Assembly (NCBI RefSeq): GCF_020382885.2
Contig: NC_058506.1
Span: forward strand, 1,302,001-1,366,000
From: Scatophagus argus
Lineage: Eukaryota > Chordata > Actinopteri > Scatophagidae
Length of the DNA: 64,000 nucleotides
Reading direction: 5' to 3'
How positions within the stretch are numbered: position 1 is the first letter of the stretch; every line of letters begins with the position of its first letter. The translations under genes were made by a program, and so were the position numbers. The notes beneath the pieces are model-generated. The model saw only the letters and a list, made by a program, of their open reading frames with translations. It ran no database searches and was not told the DNA's origin. Shown one piece after another: positions 11,945-24,500 of the stretch.

Positions 11945-11983
<39 letters not shown>
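10823..11983 (+). mobile_element. CR1/L2-type LINE, 5'-truncated, with (TATC)n tail
   Basis: The + strand encodes a reverse-transcriptase end with little damage: EYRSLVGDFAEWCRANKLQL, TKGLVVDFRRN, VVRTYKYLGLQLDDRLDWS, RLYFLRRLGSFNICKKLLL and YAVVCWGGS (about 10,974-11,390), then a frameshifted C-terminus. Its tail is a TTTCCCTCAGGATC-type end with a (TATC)n run at about 11,948-11,984. CATTAC borders both sides (10,817-10,822 and 11,984-11,989), a likely short target-site duplication inside the older DNA element. Confidence 0.8.

Positions 11984-11984
<1 letters not shown>
11948..11984. repeat. (TATC)n microsatellite, LINE tail
   Basis: About nine tetranucleotide units that form the 3' tail of the LINE at 10,823-11,983. 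Confidence 0.88.
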
Positions 11985-12429
11985 ATTACACCAACAGGGA
12001 CTTTGATTACATTGCATTATAAATACATAGGCAGTTTTACAGCTACAAGAGCTTCCACTCTTCTGAGAAGGCTTTCCACAAGATTTTGGAGAGTTTCTGT
12101 GTGAATTTTCACCCATTCATGCAGCAGAGCATTTGTGAGGTCAGGCACTGATGTTGGACAAAAAGGCCTGGCTCGCAGTCTCCTTTCAATTCATCCCAAA
12201 GGTGTTTGGTGGATTTTGAGGTCAGGGCTCTTTGCAGGCTAGTCAAGTTCTTCTACACCAAACAGATCCATGTCTTTCTGGACCTTGATTTGTGAACTGG
12301 GGCATAGTCATGCTGGAATAGAAAAGAACCTTCACTAAAGTGTTGAGATTTCCCTTCACTTCACGCTTTACCCACCCCCTGAAAAACAGCCCCATACCAA
12401 AACTTTTGTCTATGTGGTGTATTTATGTT

Positions 12430-13240
12430 TCCTCCATCTTTTCACATTTCATTGTTTGCCATCTGCTGGTGAATGTGTGCAATATCAGTAAGGTCCATTA
12501 GCTGTCTTGTTGGGGCCTGGTGAAAGCACAGGTTTTAGTAATGACATTACATTATTTACACCTGTGCTTCTGCTATATGACATAGCAGAACATCTTTCAT
12601 AAAAAGACTGATGGTGCCACCATTGCAAACTATTGCAGTCATCAACTTGTGCTGGCATAAACTATCTCTACAACGTAGATCGCCCTCAATACAAAATTTG
12701 ATTAAGGTAGCTTATATCTGCTCAGAAACCTAGATAATACAGTTATTCATTTTAAGCTGAAGATACAGTAGATTGCAATAACAAAGTGATTCTAGAATGT
12801 GTTCTTTTCTAGATTCATTTATATCCAAGACAACCGCACAGTAAGACAACATAAGTGACAGTGGTGCAATCAGAATGTGCCTGAGATAAATTAATTCAGA
12901 GATATTGAGTTGTTCATGCTTTTTGCAGTAGAGCTGAAGACAACAGCACTTCCCTGAAAAGACGTGTTATCTCAGATCAATGAGATTTTAAGATGTTTAC
13001 TCGTTACTTTTAAAACTCTTCACTGGCTGGCTCTTTGTCACACTGCTGACTTAAATGGCTGCTCACCTTTCAGTGTTATGCCTTGTTATGCCTGGAGATG
13101 ACTGGGCTTATTTTCTGTGATTTTGTTGTTACTGTGCTCAATTGTGCTCAAATCTTTATTTTTCCATTAAGCATAAAGAATGTGGTAACTCTGTTTTGAA
13201 AAGTGGTTATAAATAAAGTTTATTATTATTGTAATTAGAT
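12430..13240. other. Spacer with a probable LINE 3' remnant
   Basis: No gene recognised. A stretch at about 12,990-13,235, ending in TATAAATAAAGTTTATTATT, looks like a decayed LINE 3' end. The rest is unassigned AT-rich DNA. Confidence 0.4.
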
Positions 13241-13699
13241 GCATTTAATGTTAGTGCTGTTAATGCTTATTTTATTTTACATACTTACCAATCACGTCAT
13301 ATTTTTTGGAAGTCAGCACAAGCAGCTTTCAATTTGAAATTCTCCTGAAATTCTGGATCTAAAGTGAGTATTCAGTATATGATAACTTTGACTGTAGTCA
13401 TTTTTGGTTTAAGGTATGCAGCTCAGGTCTCTGTTTAACTGATACAATCAATCAACAAGCAGGCTACTCAGACAAACTGTATCAAACTTGCAAGATCAGT
13501 TACCATTTAAAAAGTCCTCTTCACTACTTCTACTAAAGAATATAGCCTAATGCTCAAAAGACTGGGTAGGCTGCATAATAGCGTTTTTAAGGATATTGCA
13601 AACACACCATGAAACACTAAAAGATACTAGTTCCACTACTGAACGGACCTATAGAAGACGAATAGTTTATATTATTGTTATTTTTTATTGTTTCGGCCT

Positions 13700-16600
13700 A
13701 GATCTACCACACGTGGCCTGAACATTAAATTTGAGGACGTTAGACTAATCTCAAAATACTAGAATATAACCTCTCTTCTCATTGGTAAGATCCAACTGTC
13801 CATCAAAAGGAGCGTCCACTCACATACAGCATTACATGACGAGGTGGATATTTTCAATGTGTACAGTATGCTGCTTAACTGTTGATAATTTCACAGCTAA
13901 AGCTTTTAAAGAAGATTTGGGCAACTAGCTGATCGCTTAATGCGTTGCTGCTGACTGGTATGTACTGCTGAACCACCGGTACACATTTGTATTACATTTT
14001 TGTCAGTTAACGTTATCACGCGCACGAACACCCAGGAAGCTTATAACAAGTAGTAAGTCAACTGAGATAGATTGTAGCCAGCATTTAGTAAGTCATTATC
14101 TGGGTTTTCTGGTGTACCCTGCATCTTTTCGGTGACCTTTGACAATCATACAATGCGAAGAGATAAAGTTAAGTCAGGGATGTTGTTAGCAAGCACAGGC
14201 CATTCAGGGTATGAGCACTTTGCAAACCGGGGGAGGGGAGGGATATAACGTTAGCTGAGAGGAGAATTTTCTTCTACCTCGAGGAAAACGAAAGTGATTT
14301 TTATTATGTTATATGACTGAACAAGTCTGTATTTCTGTCAAGACCAACGCATTATGGTGTTATTTTTGTGGGTTGAGTTCGTTTAACGTGTCGCCTTTAC
14401 CGAGAGTAACATTCATCATCTAGCGAAGGTGCTGCGTTTCTGTACATTATCAAGTTGTACAGAATAAGAAAGACGACTTCCGGTTTACCTATGAAAAATA
14501 AAAGCATTGTCTCGAATAGATGCTGGGTGCAGAAAATATTTCATGCAAATATTTTTGTTTAATATTACCTGAATGCTCATTTTTACTGGCAGAGCACCAT
14601 TATTATAATACGGGGGCCCTAAGAGCATCACATTTTGGTTTTAGTAATTGCATATTTGTTGCAAATGATCCAAATCTAAGTAGAGTGGTTGATATAGTAC
14701 AATATGAATATTAATACAAGGCAAGGTAGGTAGTATTCTTCAGGCATCAAACTACTGGTTTCTGCTTCTATCATGTTTAGTGTAGTCTGAACGTGGAGGA
14801 AAAAGTGGTACCAGGGTTCAGTAGCAATTTTTGGTCTTTCAAAGTTTATCTTACTATAATCACACCATGATATTGTTTTCATAGTTGCTACATGCTTTGT
14901 GAAACCCTTAATATGTTCTTTTATTTTATCTTAGTTTTATTTGGTATATTATTCTATCTTCAATTAAAACTAATTTTGTTTTTAAATGCTTGTATGAGAC
15001 TGAGACAAAGCATTATTTAGATGCACATCACATACCACATATTTTAATTAATGTATAATATTCATCACATCAGTATTAAACAACACTGATTTACACCGAA
15101 AAATTTGTCAGACTTGTACAAATATTTGCTGTCTAGTAGTTATACTCATATGATTTGTTCAAGTTTCCAAAAACAAACAAATAAAATAAAAAAAATAAAA
15201 TAAAGACGATGGCTTCCCGGCTTAGTGTGCACACGTTTTTATTTTGGTGACAAATCGCTTCGCTTCCGGTTTCCTCGTGTCATATTCGGATAGACTTGAT
15301 GCAGCTGTATTTAGTACAGCCAGTGCTGAATTGTTATGATGTGTCAATAAGTTAAAAAGGTGGACGGCACCAATGATGAGTGGGGCCCCCCGGTACCTGA
15401 GCAGGATATTAGAGGTATGTTGAGACATTAAAGAGACGTTCATGGCAGAGAACTTGTGATTTGGTATTCCGTTCAAACCCGGTCGCTATTTTCTCAACCT
15501 CTCAGTCAGTCACTCTGAAAATTTGTTATTATCGCTTCTCTGGACATGATGTCCGCTTGCTGGCTTTTCTCTTTGAGTCTCTTTGCATCCCATCGATACT
15601 TGATTGGTATTCAGAGTTACAGGCATTACACAGTTGCCACTGCTGTTGTGCAGTTTTTATTTATTTCTTCACTCCTGTTTGAAATCGCCGTGTAAAATAC
15701 ATGGTAAAGCAACTGTTTCTCAGTGAGGTAGTACGACTTCCCCCCCGCTTCTCTTCCTATCCGCATCAACTACATAGCCACAAACCTGCGTTGTATGTAA
15801 ACGAACAGTTTGAACAGCAAAACCAAGTATTGTGATCACAGTTCAGGTTTTGTGTTTTGTTAGCAGCTCTACAAGAAGCTTATACTGTTTTGGGAACCGT
15901 GGTGTGTTAAAACCGTGACACGTCCAGTTAGCAGGCTGTAGAGCTAGCACGCTAACTAGCTACTTTTATTCCTAGTAACATTGCTAGAAAATGGAGCTAC
16001 TGCCCAGCAGATCATTGCCCATAGATGCACGTGCCTGGACAGAAAATCCCCAGTTTAATTAATCATTGTGGACGTTTTTTCCTTGGAGTGGGAGACATTT
16101 CGACGACACTGTCGAGTTTGACAGGAGTGAAATATGCCCACTACTGTACTGTACTTGGGTTTTCTCCAAACCAAAGCAAGATGGACTCTCATTCGGCTTG
16201 TCTGTCTTGTCAGAGCTCACATCGACATTTTGCACGGAGATGAAAATGTTTGCGTAGAGGTGGGAGCATATTAGGTAGGAGAATAGTTCGCTTATTCGCA
16301 TAGCTCATCAATTTTGTGCTGTTATTGTGCGTGCGAAGCCCGATACAGTAGCTCAAGACTTCACTCCCTAGACAGACAGTCCGATCGGGCATCAGCAGTT
16401 TTACCTGAGAGCACAACTAAACCTCTGCGCAGCATAATACTCACTGCCACGATGCCTGCTTAATTTAGGCTGTATAACGCTGTATGAAATGCATCCAGTG
16501 GTCGCCGGGTTTGGCCTACGTGTTTTGGTTTTGGCCACAAGGGCGGATCGGCTGCACGATTGAAGTGATCGGTAATCAGATCATACAAAATGTCCCACCG

Positions 16601-16850
16601 TACTTGAAAGCTGATGGGGTCTTTTGGTATGCAGTGTCACTCACTAATGCCTTATTAAAGTTGCTTTGCGCACATTTTTCCTGCATCCGAGCTCATGTTT
16701 TCGGAAAATTGTTGCAGAGATATAACGCATGACTGAGAGCAGTGTCTTGTATTTTTATAGGTCATCGTCATTGCATGACAAAGGCTGTGGCAGATTCATC
16801 TTCATCACTCATACAGCATTTCCATAGTTTTTTCTCCAGTAAGTATCCCT
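13700..16850 (+). promoter_or_regulatory. BBX: Probable BBX 5' region and promoter (location approximate)
   Basis: This stretch is free of recognised repeats and has more CpG than its surroundings. ETS-type sites ACCGGAAG lie on the minus strand at about 14,478-14,486 and 15,262-15,270, as is common in broadly expressed promoters. The first BBX coding exon begins only at 21,378 behind a splice acceptor, so untranslated first exons must lie upstream. Possible donor sites stand near 15,415 and 16,839. The transcription start cannot be fixed from sequence alone. Confidence 0.35.
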
Positions 16851-17166
16851 GATTTCCACTCGACATTCATAAATACAAACACTACGTCTAGTCTGGATGA
16901 TGTCCAGAAGAATACAGTCATGAAATCATTCATTCTTTGGTTGCTAATTTCATTTGTGTCATGTTTAGTAGACATCCAGAAAAAAATGTGAACATGTTGA
17001 GGGAAAAAAAAAAACGATGAAGGTACAGTAATTGAACTGATTTTTGTAAGGGTGGAACATTTGCTCTTTCACAGTTTAAGATATTAGTGGGCGATATTGT
17101 TTGTGTGTTATGTTATTGACATGTTGGAGATTCATCCAAACTGCATCCAGTGTCTGTTCTTTTCAG

Positions 17167-17384
17167 CTCTCCGCGTTCCTGGCTGCATATTCTTGAACCA
17201 TTTTACTTGAAAATATTTCAAAGTGATCCTCAAGCAAATGGCTAACAATGTCCCAAGTCCTGATGACTGCAAGTGCTCCTCATGTAGCTGCTTCATACGA
17301 ACACTCAAGTGTATAGGAAAATAAGGCTGGCATAAAAAAGAATTAGAAATTGTTCTTGAATGTAATGGATTTTTTGCAATCCCG
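17167..17384 (+). other. Candidate untranslated BBX exon with a 28-codon upstream frame
   Basis: A good acceptor (TGTTCTTTTCAG) precedes 17,167 and a good donor (GTGAGG) follows 17,384. Inside, ATG at 17,238 opens a 28-codon frame (to TAA at 17,322-17,324) whose product has five cysteines in a short stretch. If spliced to the coding exon at 21,378 this would be a 5' untranslated exon with an upstream frame. Only the splice-like sites support it. Confidence 0.3.
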
Positions 17385-18348
17385 GTGAGGAATATTATTA
17401 CTCAAATTTTTCTTAATGAACTGAAAAACACAAACCTACACCTTCTGAATTCAATTTCCCTTCAACTCATTAAAACCCATCTTGTTTTCCCATTGTTCCA
17501 ACATTCGCCAGCTCTGGTTTGATCAGTGCTGTTCTCTAACATTGATAAGATAGTGGGTGGTATCTTATTTAATATCTAAGTCATTACGAAGTCCACCAGC
17601 TATAAATGACCATCCTTTCAGCCCTGTTTCATGTTACTCATGGGTCGCACAGTAGGGGGATCCTCCAAGGCAAGTTAAGGGAGAAAATTAGCATAGTAAA
17701 TTAAGGCTAATGAAATGATGGTCAGTGGGGGGATAATTTGGCTTCTTCATTTGCTCCCTCGCTCATGTTCAACCAAATATAGACAGAAACTTTAGTTCAG
17801 AGCTTTAAACAGAGCTTTTGCTTGAAATCAAGTCCAGTATTATAATACTTAAATTTGTTTGTGAAAGGGGATCAGCTCTAATTTTGATGTTTATAATTTA
17901 TAAAAAAAAACTTTTATAAAAAAATTTATAAAACAGCAGCTGGAAGTCAGTGACTGCATCACTGTAGGTCAATTCACAGTATTTGCCATCTTATGAAACT
18001 GGGTATTTGTGAATATATTAGAGAGTTGTCACAGTACTGTGTTGGTCTTTAAATTTAAAATTATGTAAAATGTAAAAAAGAAAGACAAAGAAATAAAAGA
18101 AAGGTTTTTTTTTTTGCAAGTTAAAGGACAGTGTGTGGGAGTTCTCTCCTCTCTTGTCCATGGATATTTCCTCCAACACACAAGAAACTGAAGGTGTGCA
18201 TGAACCTTTATATCCAAGATTATATAAAATGAAATTTCATTAAAAAAACAGGTTTTTATTTAATATTATCAATTATTGCTGGTATAATAGTATTCTTGGT
18301 CTGCGTGTCGACCTGAATGGGTTATTTTAATAATAATGTGCACATATA

Positions 18349-19875
18349 CAGCCTATAAAAAGTGTTCACGCCCTTGGATATTTTCCCCTTTTATTGCTTT
18401 TATAAATGATGGAATCATAGTCAATATAATTTGTTTTTTTTGACAAAATATTTGCAAAAAAAAACCTTATTTATTGTCAAGTTGTCAAATTACTACGAAG
18501 TAATGTGAATTAATTGAAAATCTACAGTGTAAAATAAGTGGTTGCATAAGTATTCACACCCGTGACTGACCTAATTCAGCAGAGATCCAGCCAGTTGGTG
18601 CTGGTAGTCTCACAGTTAGTGAAATGGAGATCACCTGAGTGCAGTGAATGTGTCTCAAGTGATTTTAGCATAAAAACACCTGTGTCTGGAAGGTCCAGTC
18701 ACTGTTTAGTCATACTCGTGGCTACAATCACACCATGAAGACAAACAAACACTCCAAGAAACTCAAAGGAAAGGTTATTGAAAAGTTTAAGTCAGGGGAT
18801 GGATGGAAAAAAAAATTCCAAGTCACTGAACATCCCCTGAATTCAGTTAATTCCATCATTAAAAAATGGAAGGAAAATGGCACATGTTGGGTTCTCTGTA
18901 TTACAGTTTAATTAAAGAGTTTGGTCTAGACCTGCTCTAATTGAACATCAATAACTTTAAGATAACTTTTGTTGTGAATTGGTTCTATATAAATAAACTG
19001 AATTGAATTGTATTGTAAGTCTACCTAGAGCAGGCTGTCCTCATAAACTGAATGACCATGCAAGAAGGAGACTAGTGAGGGAGGTCACCAAGACACCTAT
19101 GACTACTCTGAAGGAGTTAAAAGCTTCAGCCGTTGAGATGGGAGAGACTCTGCATACAACAACTGTTGCCCAGGTTGTCCACTATTCAAAGCTTTATGGG
19201 AGAAAGCCACTATTGAAGAAACCTCATACTAAATCTTGACTAGAGATCACCTAGGGTCATGTGGTAGACTCAAACTGGAAGAAGATTCTTTGGTCTGATG
19301 AGACCAAAATGGAGCCTTTTGGCCATCAGATTAGATGCTATGTTTGGCAAATACCAAACTCTGTCCATCATTGCAAACACACCATCACCATCTTGAAGCA
19401 TGGTGATGGCAACATCACGCTGCTGGGATGCTTCTCGGAAGCAGTCCCTGAAACACTTGGAAAATATAGCGTAATCCTGGAGGACAGTCTGATTAGTCTG
19501 AAAGAGAACTACTGCTTGGGAGAGAATTTATTTTCGACAATGACCTGAAGCATTCGGTGAAAGCTACACAGAAATGGTTTAAAGACAACAAGGGGAATGG
19601 CCGAGTCAAAGCCCAGACCTCAATGGAGAATCTGTGGCTGGACTGGAAAAGGGCTGTCCATGTCGGATCCCCGTACAACCTACCAGAGCTTGAGCAGGTT
19701 TGCAAAGAAAAATAGAGTGAAGTTGCACTTTTGCGCAGCCAAAGGTGCATCTTTATCTTAAATATTTTAAATTAATTGACATTAGATTTTTTTGTACATT
19801 ATTGACCTTGGTTCCATTTATAAAAGCAATGAAAGGGGAAAACATCCAAGAGGATGTTAGTTCTTATAAGCACCG
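18349..19875 (+). mobile_element. Tc1-like transposon with long inverted termini, dead
   Basis: Imperfect inverted repeats of about 80 bp lie at 18,349-18,430 and 19,790-19,875, each bordered by TA (18,347-18,348 and 19,876-19,877), the Tc1 target. The + strand between encodes a transposase: helix-turn-helix remnants (NSIIKKWK, about 18,850), PRAGCPHKLNDHARRRLVREVTK (about 19,020-19,090 region), WSDETKMEPFGH with the first catalytic aspartate (about 19,290), and a shifted HGDGN block. Frameshifts, a replaced GGGS block and a nested insertion at 18,897-19,015 inactivate it. Confidence 0.85.
18897..19015 (-). mobile_element. Short interspersed repeat nested in the Tc1-like transposase
   Basis: This segment interrupts the transposase frame and matches, in reverse orientation, the start of the repeat at 20,571 (shared blocks: TTTGGTCTAGACCTGCTCTAA and TATATAAATAAACTGAATTG, or their complements). 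It entered after the Tc1-like element had landed. Confidence 0.65.
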
Positions 19876-20068
19876 TATGCACATTATATTAAAACAATAA
19901 GTAATTTACAATGAAAATTAAAACATTTATACTATATACATATATACAATGCAACTTTAGAAAACCCTTTAACCGAACTTGAGTGGTTTCCTGTTATTCT
20001 TTGCCATGAGTGATGGGTGGCTGAAGAAGCAAGTCAAATCACATCAGATTTTCTTTCAACTTTCACCT

Positions 20069-20092
20069 GTGTGTGTGTGTGTGTGTGTGTGT
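20069..20092. repeat. (GT)n microsatellite
   Basis: About 12 uninterrupted GT units. Confidence 0.9.
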
Positions 20093-20570
20093 ATACCATC
20101 TTCAGGCAAAGTAAACAATACTGAAATAGGAGATTCTGTACATATTTGTCACCTATGTATCATACAGTAGTTCATCACTCATGACCTATTGTAAATGGAG
20201 GCAATATCCGTAATGAAAAAAAAAATTACAAATATCTCAACTATGTGGAAAAATCACCAGACAGCAGCCAGTCAGAGCCTGCCAACAGTGGGGATTGGAA
20301 AAGGTTAAAAATGGAGGTCTTTAATAGTCACAGCAAAATTTCATTTTCACCAAAAACATAAATATTTAATCAGATTCCTTACCTATTTTCAGAGTTCAAT
20401 ATTAATGTTTTTTTAAACTGACTTGGTTGGGAAAGTGATGAGAGATGAGAAGTAAGGGAGATGGCTCACTCCTTTGCTATTTCCATCATGAGGTCTATCA
20501 TGTAGCAATCTTTTTTACCTGTTCTTTTAACATTTTAGCTATATTTGCTCTGTTTGCCAGCATGATCCAA

Positions 20571-20799
20571 TTCAATTTATTTATATAGCGCCAATTCGCA
20601 ACAAAAGTTATCTCATGACACTTTCCAATTAGAGCAGGTCTAGACCAAACTCTTTAATTAAATTGTAATATAGAGAACCCAACTTCCCCCTTGAGCAAGC
20701 ACTTGGCAACAGCTGTGAGGAAAAACTGCCTTTTAGAAGGCAGAAACCTCGGAGCAGACCCCGGCTCAAGATGGGTGGCCATCTGCCTTGACCGGTTGA

Positions 20800-20840
<41 letters not shown>

Positions 20841-21290
20841 TGGAGAGTGAGAGAGATCGGGATCGGGGGTGAGAGAAGGAGCACACAAGCAGAGAAGTGT
20901 AGCAACTGCAATAATACCAGAAGTATTGGAACTGTAGATAATGATAATGATAAAGTATACTGAAGGTACTATGGTTATTATGATAACAATAGTAGTAACA
21001 ATAATAATAATGGTAATAGAATTAAAATACATTATGACTAAACAATAGTAATCGCAGTAGGTTTCGAGTAGGACCGCAGCAGGAGGTCCAACCATGATCC
21101 ATGGGAACCTGCAAGTTGAGAAAGCACAAGGACTCCAGGGAAGACGTTGAGTTAGTAATATGCATTAATGGGACATGAATGTGTGCAGAAGGAGAGGGAG
21201 AGCAAGAGAGAGCTCAGTGCATCGTGGGAGATCCCCGGCAGTCTAAGCCTATAGCAGGGGGCTAGCCTAGGCCAGCCCTAACTATAAGCT
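20571..21290 (-). mobile_element. Fish interspersed repeat with internal (GA)n
   Basis: Starts with CAATTTATTTATATAGCGCC, the complement of a LINE-like 3' end, followed by a conserved block, a (GA)n run at about 20,803-20,833, an AT-rich stretch and a conserved tail up to about 21,290. The left 110 bases recur, inverted, at 18,897-19,015. No reading frame can be supported. Likely the non-coding part of a retroelement family. Confidence 0.55.
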
Positions 21291-21390
21291 TTGTCAAAAA
21301 GCTTCACTGCTTATATTTTGGTAGACATGGTCTTGTGATTTGACCAACATACGCGTTTTTTTAAATTTATTTTTTAGGTACGATAGTGCC

Positions 21391-21549
21391 ATGAAGGGCG
21401 GAGGAAGGGGTAAGGAGCCACCTGTTGCCGGGGAGGTCACTGGCAAACGTCCCAAACGGAAATGCCTGCAGTGGCACCCTCTTCTTTCCAAAAAGGCTCT
21501 GGATTTCTCTGAGGAGGAAGAAGAAGAGGACGAAGAGGAGCTGGAGAAG
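21391..21549 (+). CDS. BBX: BBX coding exon 1
   Basis: The acceptor AG ends at 21,377. ATG at 21,391 starts 53 codons with the [14 protein letters not shown] block and an acidic run. Donor GTGAGT at 21,550, phase 0. Confidence 0.93.
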
Positions 21550-24500
21550 GTGAGTGTGTCTTATGGCTTGACATGTCATTTAATTATCACATTAATGGGG
21601 CAGAAAACATGTAAGATTTGTGAACTTGTTACAGGAACCAGTGCTGTGTGGTCAGGAACAGGGGTCGCAGGTGCAGTGTGGCAGCACCACAGAGGAAGTG
21701 GAGGAGGACTCAAACGAACAGCGGGCACGGCGGCCAATGAATGCCTTCCTCCTCTTTTGCAAACGCCACCGTTCCCTTGTGCGGCAGGAACACCCTCGCC
21801 TGGACAACCGTGGAGCCACCAAGATCCTGGCTGACTGGTGGGCTGTGCTGGAGCCCAAAGAGAAGCAGAAATACACTGACATGGCTAAGGAGGTGAGTCT
21901 GCTCTCAGACCTTTGCGCTTTATTACTAACTCTATTACAGTAGTGTTAAAGTGACTTGTCAATTTGATAAATTACTTTCAGTTCTTTAAAGAGCCGCTGC
22001 AACTTTGTTGGTGTTATAACAAATGAAATATGACTTTGAGTTAAAGAGCTATTTCAACTGACATTATATAATAGCAAAGAAAAGCCAAAGCAGTAGAAAG
22101 AGAAGAGCTGAATGGTAGTCCTGTTTAGCTGGGATGTCCACCTCTCTCTAACAGTCAAATAACAACAAACAAATAAAGGCCAGCACTAAATGCAGACCAG
22201 GAGAAAATGAGGAGGGTGGGTGAACTTTGGGTACCTGTTATGTAATGTGCATTCCAGTTAAGTGTAATGTACAGTTGCATTGCATTAAGTTAATCAATTT
22301 AACAATGTGAACATGATTTTTTTTTTTTTTTACACTTTGTTGTTCTGTATTACTCATCTAGAGTAGAGTATATGTATATTAATATAGCAGCCAAATAATT
22401 TTGTATTAAGGTGCAAGTGCCCCAAGATGGCCGTAGTTAATAAGTAATACTGTAATTAAATTGTGCAAGTTGCTGAATTTTTAAGCACGTTCCTACAAGC
22501 ATTTAATGACAAAAGCCTTGTGAAGAAATGCAGTCACTTTATTCACTGAAACACTATAAGGGTTTTTAATTTTGAACTGATATAGTACTTGCAGAGTGTG
22601 TGTTGAGAGCATTATGCCGTAACTGCAAACAGAAGAAGAGTAGAAAAAAAAGAAACTTTGTCATTAAATATGACCAGATATACTTAACAGACAGAGGGAA
22701 TTAAAATAAAGGCCTGTCTGTAATATGAGCCTGCTTCAAACAGAGGCCTGATACCTCTGAGGTAAATGAAGGACTGATCACTGTTTAAGGTAGTATAGTA
22801 ATATGCCTAAAAAGACTTTCGTTTATTTACTTGCCATTTCCAATAGGAAAAAGTTCTGTTCAAAGGCATCAGGCAGAGAGACATGAGTCCATTGGTCAAG
22901 CATAGGATTATACCGACTAGGCTGGGTTAGGCAACGCGAAACAAAAAAATGGAAAGCCAAGACATTAACACTATAAACACACTCTTACACACAAATGATT
23001 ATTAGAACTTCATTTGCGCTCTGCTTTGTCAGTTATTTACCAGTTCAATCTCTTAACAATTTCTGTCAGAATTCTTGTGTGATCTCTAACCGTCTTGAAA
23101 GGTAACATCATTAGGGCCACAGGACTGCTTACCGCGTCCTCACGAGACGGTTGGTGGCTGTAAATAAATAGCCAGACAGTATTAATATGCACATGTTAAC
23201 TTTAAAGCTTGCTCACTTAAATCTTAAAGCTTCCATTTTGAAACATTAGTTTCAAATCAAAAGTTTTATGACTCAGCAACATCACATGATGCACGGTGTC
23301 ATGTTAGGTTATGATATATTAGTGGGGCAGAAATTTACTTTTAACATGTGGGTGAAGAAAATTTAAAAACTTTGGTGGCTTTAGAAAGAGTAATACATTG
23401 TACAATTAAACTCCTAGTGTTTTTTTCTTTTGAAGTGGGCCTTCTTTTAGGTGGCTAAAATGTGTTTTGCTGTTGCCCTGAACCAAAGCTGTTTATTTTA
23501 GCGTAGCTTCCTACAGTGGTACTTCTACTGCAGACTGCTAGTGCAGACTGCCAACTATTGTAGGCTTTGTTTTTGCCGTCTACTTTTTTTTTTTTAGCAC
23601 ATGCCATGTAAAGGTACTTTTCTCTGATTCACTTCTTTCTCCAACTGATTGTCTTTCGTCGTGTGTGTGTGTGTGTCTATCTGGTTCACTGAAACGAGTC
23701 AAGCCCTGAAAGCCCCATCTCTGCAAATGCAAATAATATAATGAATGAATGTAATGAATATAATGTAATATAATAAATAGTAATGAAAGATCTTTTTTTC
23801 CCCTAGATTGTAACTTTGATTTGTCTTTTTTTTCATCAGTGTTTATGGAGAAATATTGAGAAATCATTTTATTTGGATTTGATGATTTAAACGCGGAGCT
23901 TAAAGATGTTGCTCATAACCAAATTGATTCTGGATGTTCTTTCAGTACAAGGATGCCTTTATGAAGGCGAACCCTGGCTACAAGTGGTGTCCTACCACCA
24001 GCAAACCTGTTAAGAACCCTTCCTGTCAGCCAGTCAGCAATCCCCGCAAAAAAGTTTGGTCCTTCTCTTCCAACTCAACCAAGGATTCCACCACTGCCAA
24101 AAAAGTGCCCAAAACTGACAGCATGCCACAGTTAAACTTTGCCATGGCAGGTTAGTATAATAAACCTTTGCTAGATTAGTGACAACATGACAAAATGACA
24201 AAATGAAGGATTGTGTTTGTAACTGCTGTCATTCTTTTTCAGACCCTACAAAGATGGGAGGCCTTAGCATGCTGCTGTTAGCTGGGGAACATGCACTCAC
24301 AAATAGAGAGGTAGGTCACTGTGTGTGCATTCTTGTAATGCACCAGCTTTCCAATAGGTGGCCTCAAAGACATTTTTTTGTGTTTCCTGCATCGTGCTTA
24401 TGATTTTTTAGTTTGTTTTTGTTAATGAACCATACAGACTAATACCAGTATTGTTTACTTGTCTAGATCCCTTCCAGCACTAAACCTAGTTTACCTGACG

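Larger units (their letters stand above)
10790..12413. mobile_element. Tc1-like non-autonomous DNA element split by a LINE
   Basis: Starts with TATAGACAAAAGTACT and ends with the inverted counterpart of CATAGACAAAAGTTTT, giving short terminal inverted repeats. Without the LINE at 10,823-11,983, the halves join at CATTAC into a sequence resembling the start of the fragment at 30,178-30,270. No transposase frame is left. Confidence 0.65.
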
